64,000 nucleotides of DNA from Thermovirga sp. (GTDB lineage Bacteria > Synergistota > Synergistia > Synergistales > Thermovirgaceae): contig NZ_JACDOB010000001.1 in NCBI RefSeq assembly GCF_017656375.1, positions 207,766 through 271,765 of the forward strand. The letters are read 5' to 3'. Both the position numbers and the translations under genes were made by a program. Shown here in pieces: positions 1 through 8,636 of the stretch (the stretch's first letter is position 1; every line of letters starts with the position of its first letter). The notes under the pieces are model-generated. The model was not told the origin of the DNA, ran no database searches, and saw only the letters and a list, made by a program, of their open reading frames with translations.

Positions 1-7
1 TACGTTA

Positions 8-595
8 ATGACCTCCGTAGCAGTGCTGATATCCGGAAGGGGAACCAACATGGAGACGATAGTCAAAAACTGTAAATTAGGTAAGCTCCCCGCCAATGTA
101 GCTTTTGTTGGAAGCAGCAAGAAAGATGCAGAAGGCCTTGTGAAAGCAAAAAATTTGGGTATTCCCACTATAGTGCTACCCTACGATGAAGGGAAAGACA
201 CGGCGGAAGAGAAATTGCTAGAAGAGCTTAAAAAGAACCAAGTAGAATGGGTTGTACTAGCTGGATTCATGAAAATACTATCTCCTAAGGTAGTGAGAAG
301 CTATATGAATAGAATTGTGAATATACACCCATCCTTGCTCCCTTCCTTCCCGGGAGTTAATGCAATAAAACAGGCATTCGAATATGGCGTAAAGGTAACC
401 GGCGTCACGGTTCACCTAGTGGACGAAAAAGTCGACCATGGACCTATATTAGCCCAGATGCCTGTAAGGATTTCTCCTTACGACACCATCGAGACCTTGG
501 AGAAGAAGGTACATCGGATAGAACATTACCTATATTCCGAGGTCCTCAAGGAGTTATTTACAAGAGAACTTAACAAGACAAGGAGGGGAATATAA
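8..595 (+). CDS. purN: Phosphoribosylglycinamide formyltransferase (GART)
   Basis: Catalyses the formyl transfer from 10-formyl-THF to GAR, step 3 of purine synthesis, in the cytoplasm. The N-terminal VLISGRGTNME is the family start motif. The formyl-binding block with the catalytic Asn-Ile-His (VNIHPSLLPSFPG, about residues 98-110) and the later VDEKVDHGPI (about 138-147, catalytic Asp) are both present. The length of 195 aa is normal. Only seven bases precede the ATG, so no ribosome site can be judged, but the N-terminus aligns with the family. The stop codon overlaps the purH ATG by one base, indicating translational coupling in a pur operon that probably continues upstream of the window. 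Confidence 0.95.
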   Translation: MTSVAVLISGRGTNMETIVKNCKLGKLPANVAFVGSSKKDAEGLVKAKNLGIPTIVLPYDEGKDTAEEKLLEELKKNQVEWVVLAGFMKILSPKVVRSYMNRIVNIHPSLLPSFPGVNAIKQAFEYGVKVTGVTVHLVDEKVDHGPILAQMPVRISPYDTIETLEKKVHRIEHYLYSEVLKELFTRELNKTRRGI

Positions 596-2124
596 TGCCC
601 AGAAAACGAGCCCTCATTTCTGTCTATGATAAAGAGGGGATTGTAGAATTTGCTAAGAGGTTGGTGGAGTTTGGATATGAATTGGTATCCAGCTCTGGTA
701 CAGCAAAACATTTAACCTCCGCTGGATTAGAAGTGAAAGAAGTTGCAGATCTAACAGGATATCCCCATTTATTAGGCGGAAGAGTAAAAACTCTTCACCC
801 ATCGATTATAGGAGGAATACTAGCGAGGAGACATTTTCAAGAGGATATAAGCGATGTAGAAAAATTTAACATACCTCTGATCGACATGGTAGTGTGTAAC
901 CTCTACCCCTTTGAAAAAGCATATGAAGGTGGCTCAGACCTTGAAGGCTTGCTTGAAAACATAGATATCGGGGGAGTTACGCTAATAAGATCCGCCGCTA
1001 AGAATTATCACCAGATAGTTTGTGTAGTTGATAAAAACGATTACAATAAGATCATTGAAGAGATCAACGACGAGGGAAACGTCACGCTAAAAACTCGAGG
1101 CGAATTAGCATTAAAAGCCTTTTCCTACACTTCTTGGTACGATACAGCCATTTATAGAGGTTTAGCCGTTCATATACCTTCAACGGACGAAGAAATTCCA
1201 GATAAAATGCCTCTATCCCTTAGAAAATCCATGCCTCTTCGTTATGGAGAAAACCCCCATCAACAGGCAGGACTATATACCGCACCTCTAGCAGAAAAAT
1301 CTTGGGTCCAGCTGTCAGGAAAACCATTGTCATATAACAATATCCTTGATATGGATTGTGCTTTCAGAGGAATATCCATATTTCAACAAGATTGTGCATG
1401 CATAATAATAAAACACACCACCCCATGCGGAATTGCCGTAGGCGAGACGCCACTTCAAGCATACGAGAAGGCGCTAGCCTGTGATCCTGTCTCAGCTTTT
1501 GGAGGAATTATAGGTTTTTCAAGAAAATTGGACATAGAGACAGCCAAAAAACTTTCAGAAAAATTTGTTGAAGTGGTCGTAGCTCCCGAGTTTGAAGAAA
1601 AAGCTGCTGGATATATAAGGGAAAAAAGAAAAAATACTAGGCTCATACAATGGAAGGGACAGCGTTTTATGCCCCTCCAACTTACAGGAACCTGGAGCGG
1701 CATTCTTATACAAGAAGACAAGCTTCCACCCCTTCCTGATCTAAACAACGGCGAATGGGTAGGAAAGCCAAGGCCAGACCTATGGGATGACATAATTACT
1801 GCATGGAAATCTGCCTATCTATGTAAAAGCAATGCTATAGCTATAGTAAAAAACCACGCTACCGTAGGATTAGCTTCTGGCTTCACTAGCCGCGTCGACG
1901 CAGTCAAGTGGGCTATTGGCCAGGCCCAAGAAAAGGCAAAGGGAGCAGTTTTGGCCTCCGATGCATTTTTCCCATTCCCAGACTCTATAGAATATGCCAA
2001 GGAATCTGGCATTGAGGCAATAATACAGCCGGGAGGCTCCGTAAATGACGCAAAAGTCAAAGAAGCTGCAATAGAAGCAGGTATAAGCATGTTTTTATGC
2101 GGCTGGAGAACTTTTCGCCATTAA
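595..2124 (+). CDS. purH: Bifunctional AICAR transformylase / IMP cyclohydrolase
   Basis: Performs the last two steps of IMP synthesis. The N-terminal MGS-like IMP cyclohydrolase domain (about 1-190; ALISVYDKEGI, SSGTAKHL, GRVKTLHP) is followed by the AICAR transformylase domain (LRYGENPHQQA near 215-225, the KHTTPCG block near 268, ending PGGSVND and the usual RHF-like FRH terminus). At 509 aa it has the expected length. It overlaps purN by one base and precedes purD by 31 bases, so one transcript is likely. PurN upstream supplies formylated GAR earlier in the same pathway. Confidence 0.96.
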   Translation: MPRKRALISVYDKEGIVEFAKRLVEFGYELVSSSGTAKHLTSAGLEVKEVADLTGYPHLLGGRVKTLHPSIIGGILARRHFQEDISDVEKFNIPLIDMVVCNLYPFEKAYEGGSDLEGLLENIDIGGVTLIRSAAKNYHQIVCVVDKNDYNKIIEEINDEGNVTLKTRGELALKAFSYTSWYDTAIYRGLAVHIPSTDEEIPDKMPLSLRKSMPLRYGENPHQQAGLYTAPLAEKSWVQLSGKPLSYNNILDMDCAFRGISIFQQDCACIIIKHTTPCGIAVGETPLQAYEKALACDPVSAFGGIIGFSRKLDIETAKKLSEKFVEVVVAPEFEEKAAGYIREKRKNTRLIQWKGQRFMPLQLTGTWSGILIQEDKLPPLPDLNNGEWVGKPRPDLWDDIITAWKSAYLCKSNAIAIVKNHATVGLASGFTSRVDAVKWAIGQAQEKAKGAVLASDAFFPFPDSIEYAKESGIEAIIQPGGSVNDAKVKEAAIEAGISMFLCGWRTFRH

Positions 2125-2155
2125 TTGTTAGGATAGAAAAAGGGAGGGAAATCAA

Positions 2156-3439
2156 ATGAAAATACTTACTCTCGGCGGAGGTGGAAGGGAACACGCCATT
2201 GTGTGGGCTCTTTCCAAATCCCATATGGTAGATGAAATTCATTGCATGCCCGGCAATGGCGGAATTCAAGACCTAGCTATTCTTCATGAAGGAGACCACA
2301 CAAACCCTGACGAAGTTCTGAGTTTATCTAAACGTATAAACCCAGACTTGGTTGTCATAGGACCTGAAGCTCCCTTGGTAAATGGCGTTGCAGATGTACT
2401 AAGACAGGAAGGCTACTCTGTTTTTGGCCCCAATAAAGCAGGGGCACGCCTTGAAGGAAGCAAAGCCTTTGCCAAGACATTCATGAAGAGAAACAACATT
2501 CCTACTGCTTCCTTTGACGTTTGTACCCAACTCCCCGAAGCAATGGAAGCCCTGAAAAAAAGGACTGCTCCATATGTAGTAAAAGCCGATGGATTGGCAG
2601 CAGGGAAAGGTGCTTTTGTACTTCAAGACCTAAAAGAGGCTCAGGAGATATGCGAAGCCCTCTTAAACAAAAATTATCTCAAAGAAGCTGGCAAAACTAT
2701 TGTTGTTGAAGATTTCTTGCCTGGTCGGGAACTCACGGTATTAGTCATCACTGATGGTTCAGATTACATAATGCTGCCACCTAGCCAAGACCATAAAAGA
2801 GCGTGGGATAACGACAAGGGTCCCAATACTGGAGGTATGGGCGCTTACGCGCCTGTCCCTTGGGTCGATAAAAAAATGACCTCACAAATAGAGAAAACTA
2901 TAGTAAAACCAACTATAGATGGCCTCAAAAAAGAAAATATCCCATTTAAGGGTGTGTTATATTGCGGCCTCATGATTGATGAAAAACAAGAATGCCGTGT
3001 CTTAGAATATAACGTGCGCATGGGAGACCCAGAAACTCAAGTTGTCTTGCCAATTTTTGAAGGAGATCTGGCGGAAACAATGTTAGCTTGCAGCAAGGGA
3101 AGCCTTAAAGATATTAAAGTTCCACTAGTTCAAAAAGCTGCCGTTGGCGTGGTAATTGCTTCGGGAGGTTATCCCTCTGCCTATAAAACCGGCTTTGAAA
3201 TCCACGGAATAGAGAGACTATCAAATGTTGATGATATAATCATCTTCCACGCTGGAACAAAAAAAGTAAGTAATAAATACTATACGACAGGTGGAAGGGT
3301 TCTTACCGTGGTAGGTATAGGGGGAAATATAGAAGAAGCAAGAAAAAAAGTTTATAAAAACATAGAAGTTATTTCTTTTGAAGGGCATTTTTACAGAAAA
3401 GACATAGCTGCTAGATTGGAGGGACCAAACAATGCATAA
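2156..3439 (+). CDS. purD: Phosphoribosylamine-glycine ligase (GAR synthetase)
   Basis: ATP-grasp enzyme joining phosphoribosylamine and glycine (step 2 of purine synthesis). The N-terminal LTLGGGGREHAI motif and IGPEAPLV are typical. The ATP-grasp core VVKADGLAAGKG (about 140-151) and the PSQDHKRAWDNDKGPNTGGMG block (about 203-222) are intact, and the metal/product region VRMGDPETQ follows near 289. The length of 427 aa is standard. A strong AGGGAGG site lies a few bases before the ATG. Its last codons overlap the start of purE by eight bases, so the two are translationally coupled. Confidence 0.96.
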   Translation: MKILTLGGGGREHAIVWALSKSHMVDEIHCMPGNGGIQDLAILHEGDHTNPDEVLSLSKRINPDLVVIGPEAPLVNGVADVLRQEGYSVFGPNKAGARLEGSKAFAKTFMKRNNIPTASFDVCTQLPEAMEALKKRTAPYVVKADGLAAGKGAFVLQDLKEAQEICEALLNKNYLKEAGKTIVVEDFLPGRELTVLVITDGSDYIMLPPSQDHKRAWDNDKGPNTGGMGAYAPVPWVDKKMTSQIEKTIVKPTIDGLKKENIPFKGVLYCGLMIDEKQECRVLEYNVRMGDPETQVVLPIFEGDLAETMLACSKGSLKDIKVPLVQKAAVGVVIASGGYPSAYKTGFEIHGIERLSNVDDIIIFHAGTKKVSNKYYTTGGRVLTVVGIGGNIEEARKKVYKNIEVISFEGHFYRKDIAARLEGPNNA

Positions 3440-3950
3440 GCCATTAGTGGGAATAGTTATGGGCTCTGCTTCCGACATTGAGATAGGTCGTAAAATATAC
3501 GAAGAACTTAAATTCTTCAATGTCCCTTGCGAGATTACAGTAGCTTCAGCCCACCGAACACCGGAAGACGCTGCCAATTATGCTTCGAAAGCCCATTCAA
3601 GAGGCTTGAAGGTAATAATAGCTGTAGCAGGATTATCTGCAGCTTTGCCCGGAGTAATTGCCGCTCATACCAATCTTCCTGTAATTGGAGTACCTGTAGC
3701 CGCTGGAACTTTAGGCGGAATAGACGCACTTCTAGCAATTGCACAAATGCCCCCAGGAGTTCCAAGCACCTCCGTAGGAATCAACGGTGCTAAAAATGCG
3801 GCCCTCATGGCCATTAGAATTCTGGCTCTGGAAGACGAAAATTTAAGAAAGGCTCTCTCAGAATACAGAAAAAAGAACGAAGAAAAAGTAAGAGACTCAA
3901 GAAATAAACTGATCGACGTCCCCACTGCTCCTCCAGAGGCTTTCTTTTAA
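3432..3950 (+). CDS. purE: N5-CAIR mutase (class I PurE)
   Basis: Interconverts N5-CAIR and CAIR in purine synthesis. The family core GIVMGSASDIE at the N-terminus, SAHRTPE (about 39-45) with the catalytic His, and the AGLSAALPGVIAAHT / PVIGVPV blocks are all visible. At 172 aa it is a normal class I PurE. The ATG lies inside the 3' end of purD, and the GGAGGGA ribosome site falls within purD codons. No purK is in the window. Because class I PurE needs N5-CAIR, purK would have to lie elsewhere, perhaps upstream in the same operon; this is inference. Confidence 0.95.
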   Translation: MHKPLVGIVMGSASDIEIGRKIYEELKFFNVPCEITVASAHRTPEDAANYASKAHSRGLKVIIAVAGLSAALPGVIAAHTNLPVIGVPVAAGTLGGIDALLAIAQMPPGVPSTSVGINGAKNAALMAIRILALEDENLRKALSEYRKKNEEKVRDSRNKLIDVPTAPPEAFF

Positions 3951-3963
3951 AGAAGTGAGTAAA

Positions 3964-4902
3964 ATGAAAAAACAGTTATTTAACAGCTGGTCTAAAGTTT
4001 TAAAAGAACGTTGGGGCAAACGAGTTCATAAGATATCTCTTGATATAGGGGCTAGCTGCCCCCACAGGGAAAACCTCAGGACTGGAGGTTGTATTTTTTG
4101 CGACTTCCTTGGAGGTGGCAGTGGCGCTTCTCTGCGTGGAGAAACGCTGAAAGAACAAATCGAAAAAGGCTTTCAAGTTCTAACAAGAAGGTATAAGACG
4201 GATATGGCTATCCTATACTTTCAAAGCTACTCTTCCACCAATTTACCTCTAAATCAGCTGGAAGAAAAAATTTTGTATGCCATTGAAGTAGGAACAAGTT
4301 TAGGAAAAGTAAAGGGGCTTTCCGTTGGAGCTAGACCAGATCAGGTTCCTGAAAAATTCCTAGATTTTTTAGCTAGCTTGGCAAGCCCTGATATGGAAAT
4401 ATGGCTTGAGCTGGGGATTCAGACAATTGACCCAGCCGGCCTTAAATGGTTGAACAGAGGCCATGACTTCGATGCTATAGAAAGAGCCCTTGGCCTAATT
4501 AAACAATATGAACAAATATCACTGTGTGCCCACCTTATAGCAGGCATACCAGGAGAAGGCTCAAAGCAGCTGGCTATTTCAGGCAAATGGCTTTGCGAAA
4601 ATGGTGCAAGGGGACTTAAATTCCACCCTCTTCACGTCCTTAAAAACACACCGCTTGAAAGCTTATACCTCAAGAAAGAATACGAACCGTTATCGATGGA
4701 AGAATATATAAAGAGAGTGGCAGAAGCTTTAAGGTATATAAGTCCTGACACAATAATCCAACGTCTGACTGCCGACGCATCTTTACCCAGACTCGTAGCA
4801 CCAGAATGGGTTTCAAAAAAAATGCTGGTAATAGAAAAGCTAAAGGAATATATGGAGCGGCAAAACATTGTGCAGGGGGATTTATGGGGTAAATCCCCCT
4901 AG
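3964..4902 (+). CDS. Radical SAM protein, YhcC/YtqA (TIGR01212-like) family
   Basis: Belongs to a radical SAM family related to Elp3, with no settled reaction. The cluster-binding cysteines lie in a widened motif: CPHRENLRTGGCIFC near the N-terminus, the long Cys spacing characteristic of this family. A central ELGIQ (about 157-161), HLIAGIPGE and KFHPLHVLKNTPL are also family-typical. The ATG at 3964 is preferred over a GTG nine bases upstream because AGAAGTGAG sits five bases before it. It follows purE by 13 bases, so it is the last gene of the pur transcript; its 3' end lies inside the terminator stem. Family confidence is high, function unknown. Confidence 0.82.
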   Translation: MKKQLFNSWSKVLKERWGKRVHKISLDIGASCPHRENLRTGGCIFCDFLGGGSGASLRGETLKEQIEKGFQVLTRRYKTDMAILYFQSYSSTNLPLNQLEEKILYAIEVGTSLGKVKGLSVGARPDQVPEKFLDFLASLASPDMEIWLELGIQTIDPAGLKWLNRGHDFDAIERALGLIKQYEQISLCAHLIAGIPGEGSKQLAISGKWLCENGARGLKFHPLHVLKNTPLESLYLKKEYEPLSMEEYIKRVAEALRYISPDTIIQRLTADASLPRLVAPEWVSKKMLVIEKLKEYMERQNIVQGDLWGKSP

Positions 4903-4905
4903 CAC
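4870..4905 (+). terminator. Rho-independent terminator of the pur operon
   Basis: A strong hairpin with arms GGGGGATTTA and TAAATCCCCC (with outer GTGC/GCAC pairing) is followed by the T-rich stretch ATATTTTATTT. The stem contains the last codons and stop of the radical SAM gene, so the end of the gene doubles as terminator. Confidence 0.8.
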
Positions 4906-4916
4906 AGATATTTTAT

Positions 4917-5126
4917 TTAATTTCTCCTCTTGGTCCCCAAATATCCGAGAAAAAGCAGTATGGGGACGAATACGAATTTGGATGGGCCTTCTATAACGTT
5001 CCTTAAGGAGTCCACGGAAAGTAGCATTTTGAAGCCTACCGCTAAAGATACACCTATTAATAGGACCATACTCCAAAAAGATCTGTTATTTAAGTTATTT
5101 TTCCGTGGATTTTGTTCTTCCTTCAA
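4917..5126 (-). CDS. Small two-helix membrane protein, unknown
   Basis: A 69-residue protein starting at TTG after a GGGGGAAGG stretch. It has a polar N-terminus rich in Asn/Lys, a hydrophobic segment (about 19-36), a short loop, a second hydrophobic segment (about 49-64) and a basic tail TKRRN. This layout looks like a genuine small inner-membrane protein. It lies 32 bases downstream of the threonine dehydratase gene on the same strand and could be the last gene of that unit. No family is recognised. An overlapping plus-strand frame (4930-5187) looks like its shadow. Confidence 0.45.
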   Translation of the reverse strand: MKEEQNPRKNNLNNRSFWSMVLLIGVSLAVGFKMLLSVDSLRNVIEGPSKFVFVPILLFLGYLGTKRRN

Positions 5127-5158
5127 TATCCTTCCCCCTTATGAAGAACCAAAACAGT

Positions 5159-6142
5159 TTACGCTGAATGCTTATTTAAAATCTTAACAAGAGTTTTTTC
5201 GTCAATGTTGCCCCCCGAAACAAACACGCCAACCTTTTTCCCTTCAGGCTTTATTTTACCAGACATAAGTGCAGCCACACCTGTAGCTCCAGCACCCTCT
5301 ATTACCTGGTGGTGCTTCCTATGGACTAAAGCAATGGCCTTTTCTAGTTCTTCTTCGGAAACCTGTATGACACCAGCGAGCACTCCTCTTAAATGTTCGT
5401 AAAGAATTTGGGAAGCTGCTCCCGACAAAGCATCGGCTAAAGTGTCCTCTTCTTCAACAGGCTCCACTCTTCCTACCTCCCAAGCCCTGGTCCATGATGG
5501 ATTTGCCTCAGCATGCACACCCCAAATTTCTATCCCAGGGCGCAACGCCTTTGCGGCTAAAGAGATGCCAGTTATAAGTCCCCCTCCACTAATAGGAACC
5601 AACAATATATCCAAATCTGGGCAATCTTCTAAAAACTCCATACCAGCGGTGCCCTGGCCACTAATTACATGCCTGTCCTCATAGCCTGATACGTACACTA
5701 ATCCTTCTTCACTGCTTATTCTTTTAGCTTCAGCTTCAGCTTCATCATAGAGTTTTCCTATCACTCTTAAATCTACCCACTCACCACCACGCCTCTTGAT
5801 GGCTTCTTTTTTCGTCTCAGGGCAATTGCCAGGGACACAAATTACAGCCCTCACTCCCATCATTTTTGCCGCAGTGGCCACACCTTGGGCGTGGTTGCCT
5901 GAAGAAGAAGTTATAACACCCCTTTTTCTTTCTTCAGGAGAAAGGGAAAACATTTTATTCAGGGCTCCTCTTATCTTGAATGAACCACATAATTGCATAT
6001 TTTCCCACTTGATAATTACTTCACCGCCGGCAATATCACTCAGGTATGGAGAAACTTCTGCAGGAGTCCATCTCACTCTATTTTTTAGGAAATTTTTCGC
6101 AAATAATACATCTGTTATCGTAGGAACTATATTATTACCCAT
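5159..6142 (-). CDS. PLP-dependent threonine/serine dehydratase family (IlvA/TdcB/EutB-like)
   Basis: Fold-type II PLP enzyme. The PLP lysine lies in CGSFKIRGALNK (about residue 58), followed by the phosphate-binding SSSGNHAQG and the glycine-rich SGGGL (about 185). It has no C-terminal ACT regulatory domain, so it resembles catabolic dehydratases rather than biosynthetic IlvA. The ATG at 6142 is chosen because GAGGAGG lies eight bases upstream; a TTG two codons earlier is too close to it. It follows an ornithine cyclodeaminase-family gene by 17 bases. That pairing also occurs in eutB-eutC of hydroxyectoine catabolism, but no other ectoine genes are seen, so the substrate is open (Thr, Ser or an analogue). 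Confidence 0.85.
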   Translation of the reverse strand: MGNNIVPTITDVLFAKNFLKNRVRWTPAEVSPYLSDIAGGEVIIKWENMQLCGSFKIRGALNKMFSLSPEERKRGVITSSSGNHAQGVATAAKMMGVRAVICVPGNCPETKKEAIKRRGGEWVDLRVIGKLYDEAEAEAKRISSEEGLVYVSGYEDRHVISGQGTAGMEFLEDCPDLDILLVPISGGGLITGISLAAKALRPGIEIWGVHAEANPSWTRAWEVGRVEPVEEEDTLADALSGAASQILYEHLRGVLAGVIQVSEEELEKAIALVHRKHHQVIEGAGATGVAALMSGKIKPEGKKVGVFVSGGNIDEKTLVKILNKHSA

Positions 6143-6159
6143 CTTCAAATCCTCCTCTA

Positions 6160-7155
6160 TTACATCTGGACCAATATTCCTATACCTTGCTCCTCCGCTC
6201 TTTTCAGGGCCAGCTGGGCGGTAATTATGTCCTGCAGAGCCATTCCAGTGGAATCGAAAACTGTTATCTGGTCATCAGAAGTTCTGCCTTGGGCAATCCC
6301 CTCAAGGATATCTCCTATTTCTAGAATATCCTCAGGTTTTATGATCCCTTCTCTGCATGCCGTCTGGCATTCTCCCTGTCTTACAACTTGTTCTCTTGAA
6401 TCCCCGACAACTAAAGCCTTTGACAAAATCTGTGCATCTAATTCCTGTTTACCTGGAAAATCAGCCCCAATGGCATTTATATGGGTACCAGGTTTGACAT
6501 AATCCTCCTTTATCAATGGCTTGTGAGAAGGGGTACATGTCACAATGATATCCGAATCTAATGCAGCATCTTTCAAGTTTTGTAAAGTTGCGACGTAAAA
6601 ATCGATATTTGGGTACTTCGCGCCCATTTCTGTAATATACGCCTCCACATTTGATGGCGTCCTGCCAAAGACTCTTATCACCTTAATTGCAGGCATAACA
6701 CTAAGCAGTCCCTCAACCTGGGCCCGCCCTTGAGCTCCAGTCCCTACGATAAGTACCTTTTCCGAATCTGGCCTTGCAAGGGCCCTAGCGCCTACCGCTC
6801 CTGCGGCTCCAGTCCTAACATTTGTTATGGTCATACCATCTACCAAACCCAAGGGTTGTCCTGTCTCTACAGACATCACTATTACCAGGCCGGCTAAAGC
6901 AGGTATTCCTCTCACTTGCGGATTATCCGCCGAATATCCCACCACTTTTAACCCATAAATTCCTGCGCCTTCAAGATGACCTGACTTAATATCCATTTCT
7001 TTCTTCTCGGGTTCGAATTCGTGGGCTATTATCGGGAAAACTCCTGCTTCTTTTCTCGAAAACAGCCTGTAAGCCTTTTCTACAGCCTCTATAGCGTCAC
7101 CCATCGTTATAATCCGCGAAAGGTCGCTTCTGTTTACGATCCGCATAGTGTACAT
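6160..7155 (-). CDS. Ornithine cyclodeaminase / mu-crystallin family dehydrogenase
   Basis: NAD(P)-dependent enzyme of the OCD/mu-crystallin family, 331 aa. The Rossmann segment VLIVGTGAQGRAQVEGL lies near residue 135, and GADFPGKQELD (about 225-235) is the conserved block with the catalytic Asp. An AAGGAG site sits eight bases before the ATG. It is first in a two-gene unit with the downstream dehydratase. Family members include ornithine cyclodeaminase, ketimine reductases, alanine dehydrogenases of archaea and EutC. The residues visible do not fix the substrate. Confidence 0.85.
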   Translation of the reverse strand: MYTMRIVNRSDLSRIITMGDAIEAVEKAYRLFSRKEAGVFPIIAHEFEPEKKEMDIKSGHLEGAGIYGLKVVGYSADNPQVRGIPALAGLVIVMSVETGQPLGLVDGMTITNVRTGAAGAVGARALARPDSEKVLIVGTGAQGRAQVEGLLSVMPAIKVIRVFGRTPSNVEAYITEMGAKYPNIDFYVATLQNLKDAALDSDIIVTCTPSHKPLIKEDYVKPGTHINAIGADFPGKQELDAQILSKALVVGDSREQVVRQGECQTACREGIIKPEDILEIGDILEGIAQGRTSDDQITVFDSTGMALQDIITAQLALKRAEEQGIGILVQM

Positions 7156-7211
7156 CTTTCCCGCTCCTTTCTCCTATGTCAATTCCCCTAATGGGTTCAA
7201 GAAAGTTTTAA

Positions 7212-8453
7212 CTAAAAGTAGTGGGTATAAGTGATTCCCACTATATGAGTTTGGCCATTGTGCAAATCACTTTCACGAATTTCATCACCTTCCCTGGCCT
7301 CTATATGCCTGTCATCAATAATAAGGTACGTATATGAAAAATCTATGGCCCAGTCATTTTTAGTATACCCAAATCCTAAAGACAACAAATGCCTATCATC
7401 TGCCGGCAATTGATAATCTATGGTATCGTCCGGTATAGGAGATTCGTCGTACACGTACCCAAACCTCCACGTCCAGTTCGGTGACGTTATCCACTCTATC
7501 CCCATGTTGTACCTCCATGTATCCTTATAATTTTTCATGGAAGTAGTTTTGTTTGAAGTTGGGTCAAAGGGATTGAGAGGGTCATCGTAGTTTATTCCCA
7601 ACTTGTCATAGGAACTCCAGTTAGTCCTTACCGCTCCTACCTCAACAGTAGTATTTTCCCCAGTTTGTATGCAAATTCCCCCAAAGAACATCTCTGGAAG
7701 GACGATTTTTGCATTGGCTCCTGTGTCAGGGAAAAAACCTGCTGGAGTGCCTTGAGGCCTTATAAATGTAGCTTGCCCCTTTATTTTTTGTTCTACCTCA
7801 CTTCTGTAGGCAAGGCCCCACCGGATCTTCTCCGAAGCTTTCTGCCAGATAGCGACGTTCCATCCGTAGGCAGTGCCATCACCCTTAAGTTTGGCATCTA
7901 TATCCCCCACCCCAGGAAACAGCTTTTTCTTTTTAGATTCATACTCGAACCACATGGCCTCTATCCCTAAAGCCAGGGAAGTATTTTCTCCTATTTTCCA
8001 GACGTAGTTGGGGTTTACGCTAATACTTTTTATTGCTGCGTAGTAACTGTTGTATTTCCCTTCCCAATCAGGTTGAAATTCCGTACCCAAGCCAAACCTG
8101 GAGAACACGCCCAAGCCAAACCAGGCTTTATCATTAAGCTGTTTCGTATAGTAAAAATGAGGGGGGATCCACACATTTTCCTCTGAAGCAAATCTTCCAT
8201 CTGCAAAGTCCATATCCACCTTGGGCAATATAAAAGAAGAGCCTAACTGAATGGCAGAACCTTTGATCTGGACTATACCCGCTGGATTGAAAGCAATGGC
8301 TGAAGGGTCATCTGCTCTACCAATTATGGCCCCTCCAAGGGCGTTGCCTCTGGCTCCGAACTCATAAAGGGCAAACCCTGCGGCAAAACTTTTAGTTGAA
8401 ATGCCCCCTATCAGAATAGCGTACAGAACTAAGCACAACAAAGCTTTTTTCAT
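7212..8453 (-). CDS. Outer-membrane OmpP1/FadL/TodX-type transport barrel
   Basis: A signal peptide (MKKALLCLVLYAILIGGISTK, cleavage probably after FAA) precedes a family-typical GFALYEFGARGNALGG and the NPAGI motif (about 52-56). The rest alternates aromatic and glycine residues as in beta-barrels and ends in aromatic Phe (THYF), the usual outer-membrane insertion signal. FadL-type porins take up hydrophobic compounds. The gene shows that the organism has an outer membrane. Start: AGGAGGG lies just before two adjacent ATGs, and the second, with better spacing, is used here. It stands alone downstream of a terminator. Confidence 0.85.
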   Translation of the reverse strand: MKKALLCLVLYAILIGGISTKSFAAGFALYEFGARGNALGGAIIGRADDPSAIAFNPAGIVQIKGSAIQLGSSFILPKVDMDFADGRFASEENVWIPPHFYYTKQLNDKAWFGLGVFSRFGLGTEFQPDWEGKYNSYYAAIKSISVNPNYVWKIGENTSLALGIEAMWFEYESKKKKLFPGVGDIDAKLKGDGTAYGWNVAIWQKASEKIRWGLAYRSEVEQKIKGQATFIRPQGTPAGFFPDTGANAKIVLPEMFFGGICIQTGENTTVEVGAVRTNWSSYDKLGINYDDPLNPFDPTSNKTTSMKNYKDTWRYNMGIEWITSPNWTWRFGYVYDESPIPDDTIDYQLPADDRHLLSLGFGYTKNDWAIDFSYTYLIIDDRHIEAREGDEIRESDLHNGQTHIVGITYTHYF

Positions 8454-8558
8454 CATTACCCTCCTACTCTTATTCAAATCCTATCTATCACAACTGCAAT
8501 CTCAACAGCAACGGAGTCATTATATCCCAAGGCAAGGACCAATAAAAATTGAAAAACA

Positions 8559-8601
8559 GAAGGGGAACGACTATAGGGTGGTTTTTTAGAAGTTCCCCTT
8601 C
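8559..8601 (-). terminator. Terminator of the homoserine dehydrogenase gene
   Basis: On the minus strand the arms GAAGGGGAAC and GTTCCCCTTC are perfectly complementary, and the second arm is followed by TGTTTTTC. It lies 36 bases after the hom stop codon and before the OmpP1 gene start. Confidence 0.75.
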
Positions 8602-8636
8602 ATATATCTCATATCAATACTTGGATGTGTAAGCAT

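Noticed and set aside
4930..5187. Plus-strand 85-residue frame over the small membrane gene
   Set aside because: The minus-strand frame has a clear two-helix layout with a basic end; the plus-strand one has none.
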